From: Diphasiastrum complanatum
Taxonomy: Eukaryota > Streptophyta > Lycopodiopsida > Lycopodiales > Lycopodiaceae
Assembly (NCBI GenBank): GCA_029204225.1
Contig: CM055093.1
Coordinates: 23,415,912 to 23,479,911 of the forward strand
DNA length: 64,000 bases
Direction of reading: 5' to 3'
Shown here: one piece after another, positions 62,441 through 64,000 of the stretch
Numbering within the stretch: the first letter of the stretch is position 1
Layout of the letters: the number at the start of each line of letters is the position of its first letter
Notes under the pieces: model-generated
Databases searched by the model: none
Seen by the model: only the letters and a program-made list of their open reading frames with translations
Told to the model about the DNA's origin: nothing
Position numbers and translations under genes: made by a program

Positions 62441-64000
62441 GTGTTGTCACTAGCTGGAAGAATCCATTTGTGAATGATAATGACAAATGTTGTCACTAGC
62501 TTTTCTCAATCTATTACAGTTCAAGTAGTCTATTGAGGTTCAAACAATAACTTGTTCTGATATACTATGATATCATATTTTAAATTATTAGATAGATATA
62601 ACTAACTATTAGTTTTGTGATTGTAAATTTTTTTTTGCAAATTCGCTATCATACTAGTGATACTATCAAACGATCAATCTAACTTGCTATTTAGAACAAT
62701 TTGAGACGTCATAGACAATCATGGTTGTTCTGATATATAGTTGGTTAGTTCGATAAGTCATTTCATGCATTAATTGGAATGATTCTTGGAAGGTAATCCA
62801 TTCAATAATGAAACTACAGTATTACACTGATAGAAAGTGTTCAAGTGTTACGCGGATTTCTCAGATCAATTTGAAGATTGTTGTCAAGGGTTGATTTTTG
62901 TCTAGTAGGGCTAAGTAATGATATTGGCTTGGCTTGGCTTGCGATGCATTTCTCTATAATTTTGTTTTGTTTTTTTATTCTCTTAGCCATGCATACCCTC
63001 ATTCTTGGCTCTAAGAGCATTCCTTCATCCTGCACACGTCTCTTGCCCATCTTCTCCTTGCTCCTACCTATTTTTCGTTCATCATAATTGCCATGCATGA
63101 TTTTCTCTACTTGATAGATTGTCTTTTTTAAACATTATGGAGTTTATTAAACTAGTTAAGCCAATGGATAGTAGAATTATGGGAGGATTTTATTGTACAC
63201 ATTTCTATAGAAAGCAATATACGGTCATACTCATCTTTAAAAAGATTTTGTTGAAACATGATTCTGAAAAGAGAAAAAAAATATGAATTGATTGTTCTTA
63301 CACAATTGTGATTGTCTTGATTCTCAATTGAGTAAAATTAGTATAAAGTATAAATTTTTAGCATTATCATTAATATTCCTTACTAGCTCTTTGACACATT
63401 AAATCATTGATACAAAATAAAAAACAAAAATAATTGTGTCTTTGATCTAAATCTATTGATAGTTGAGTTAATTGAAGGTATCCTAAGAAATAGTGTGATT
63501 TTTATATGTATTATTTTTTCAACACCTTGTAGCTAAATTGATTTTGCATATTTTGTTGCATCAATCATAGGCATACTATGTACTATAGCTCTCACACTTT
63601 GTAAGTTTCATAATGGCCATATAATCTTAAATTGTATGAAGATTTTGTTCTAAATTCAGCTTCTAGTATTTTGAATACGCACAAATGATATTCATTCTCG
63701 TATCGTCTTCACTTGTCTTATTTCAAAAGACAAATGCACATTGATAAGATTGATTGGTTTTTTTATTACATGCTAATATATAGATTCATGTCATTACATG
63801 TTTTTAGATGTAAATAATTATTAAATGAGAGAGTATTGGAGTCCAGGGAACCACAATGTTGATGTAATCTTCTTTCATAGTTTGGACATTCCAAATTCTA
63901 CTATTGCAAAACTTTCACCCTTATCACAAAATCTAAACTTGACTTTTTCTTAATAAAATTTCAAAGTCGTAGCTATGAATAGTGGCTTATGTGAACGTGT
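62441..64000. other. AT-rich DNA, nothing recognised
   Basis: No gene, RNA or domain-bearing transposon could be supported in the last 1.5 kb. Confidence 0.45.

Overview
This is a nuclear window from a land plant. It carries two intron-containing housekeeping genes for organelle proteins: RPS16 on the minus strand (about 6.8-16.1 kb) and an MTERF2/EMB2219-type transcription termination factor gene on the plus strand (about 35.3-59.0 kb). Almost everything else is decayed transposable elements and very long GA/CT microsatellites. Coding exons make up only about 3.1 kb of the 64 kb. The very long TE-filled introns (7.8 kb and 13.4 kb), the mixture of Copia, Gypsy, hAT, Helitron and a Penelope-type reverse transcriptase, and the GA arrays would suit a fern or gymnosperm better than a compact angiosperm. 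That placement is inference.

Layout. 0-6 kb: a hairpin (MITE-like) repeat, the 5' part of a Copia element (LTR, primer-binding site, gag), then an internally deleted hAT transposon. 6.8-16.3 kb: RPS16, three exons, with telo-box motifs upstream; its second intron holds a perfect 51-bp inverted repeat and relics of Copia RNase H and Gypsy reverse transcriptase. 16.6-22.8 kb: a duplicated compound microsatellite and two opposing, degenerate Copia elements, one with scrambled gag/protease order. 22.8-25.6 kb: repeat families X and Y between two GA arrays. 25.7-28.3 kb: a decayed Penelope-type reverse transcriptase. 28.8-31.7 kb: two Helitron N-terminal fragments. 32-34.8 kb: a four-part microsatellite, a Copia LTR/PBS in reverse orientation, and a 115-bp sequence repeated exactly three times.

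35.3-59.0 kb: MTERF2, six exons, 914 codons, open throughout once spliced. Intron 1 holds a Gypsy chromodomain relic. Intron 3 holds a nearly full Gypsy gag-pol (minus), a second Gypsy fragment head-to-head with it (plus), an LTR split by a hAT MITE with a perfect 8-bp target duplication, further Gypsy relics and second copies of families X and Y. 59-64 kb: mostly unrecognised AT-rich DNA with a possible Copia primer-binding site and a third copy of family X, again next to a GA array.

Both recognised genes act in organelle gene expression (organelle ribosome small subunit; organelle transcription/RNA metabolism), but nothing in the sequence shows that they are co-regulated. The observations most worth following up are the Penelope-type RT in a plant, the roughly 60-bp-period array with a conserved hairpin core present at two loci, the repeat family that abuts GA/CT microsatellites at three loci, the MITE with its paralogous empty site, and the perfect snap-back in the RPS16 intron.
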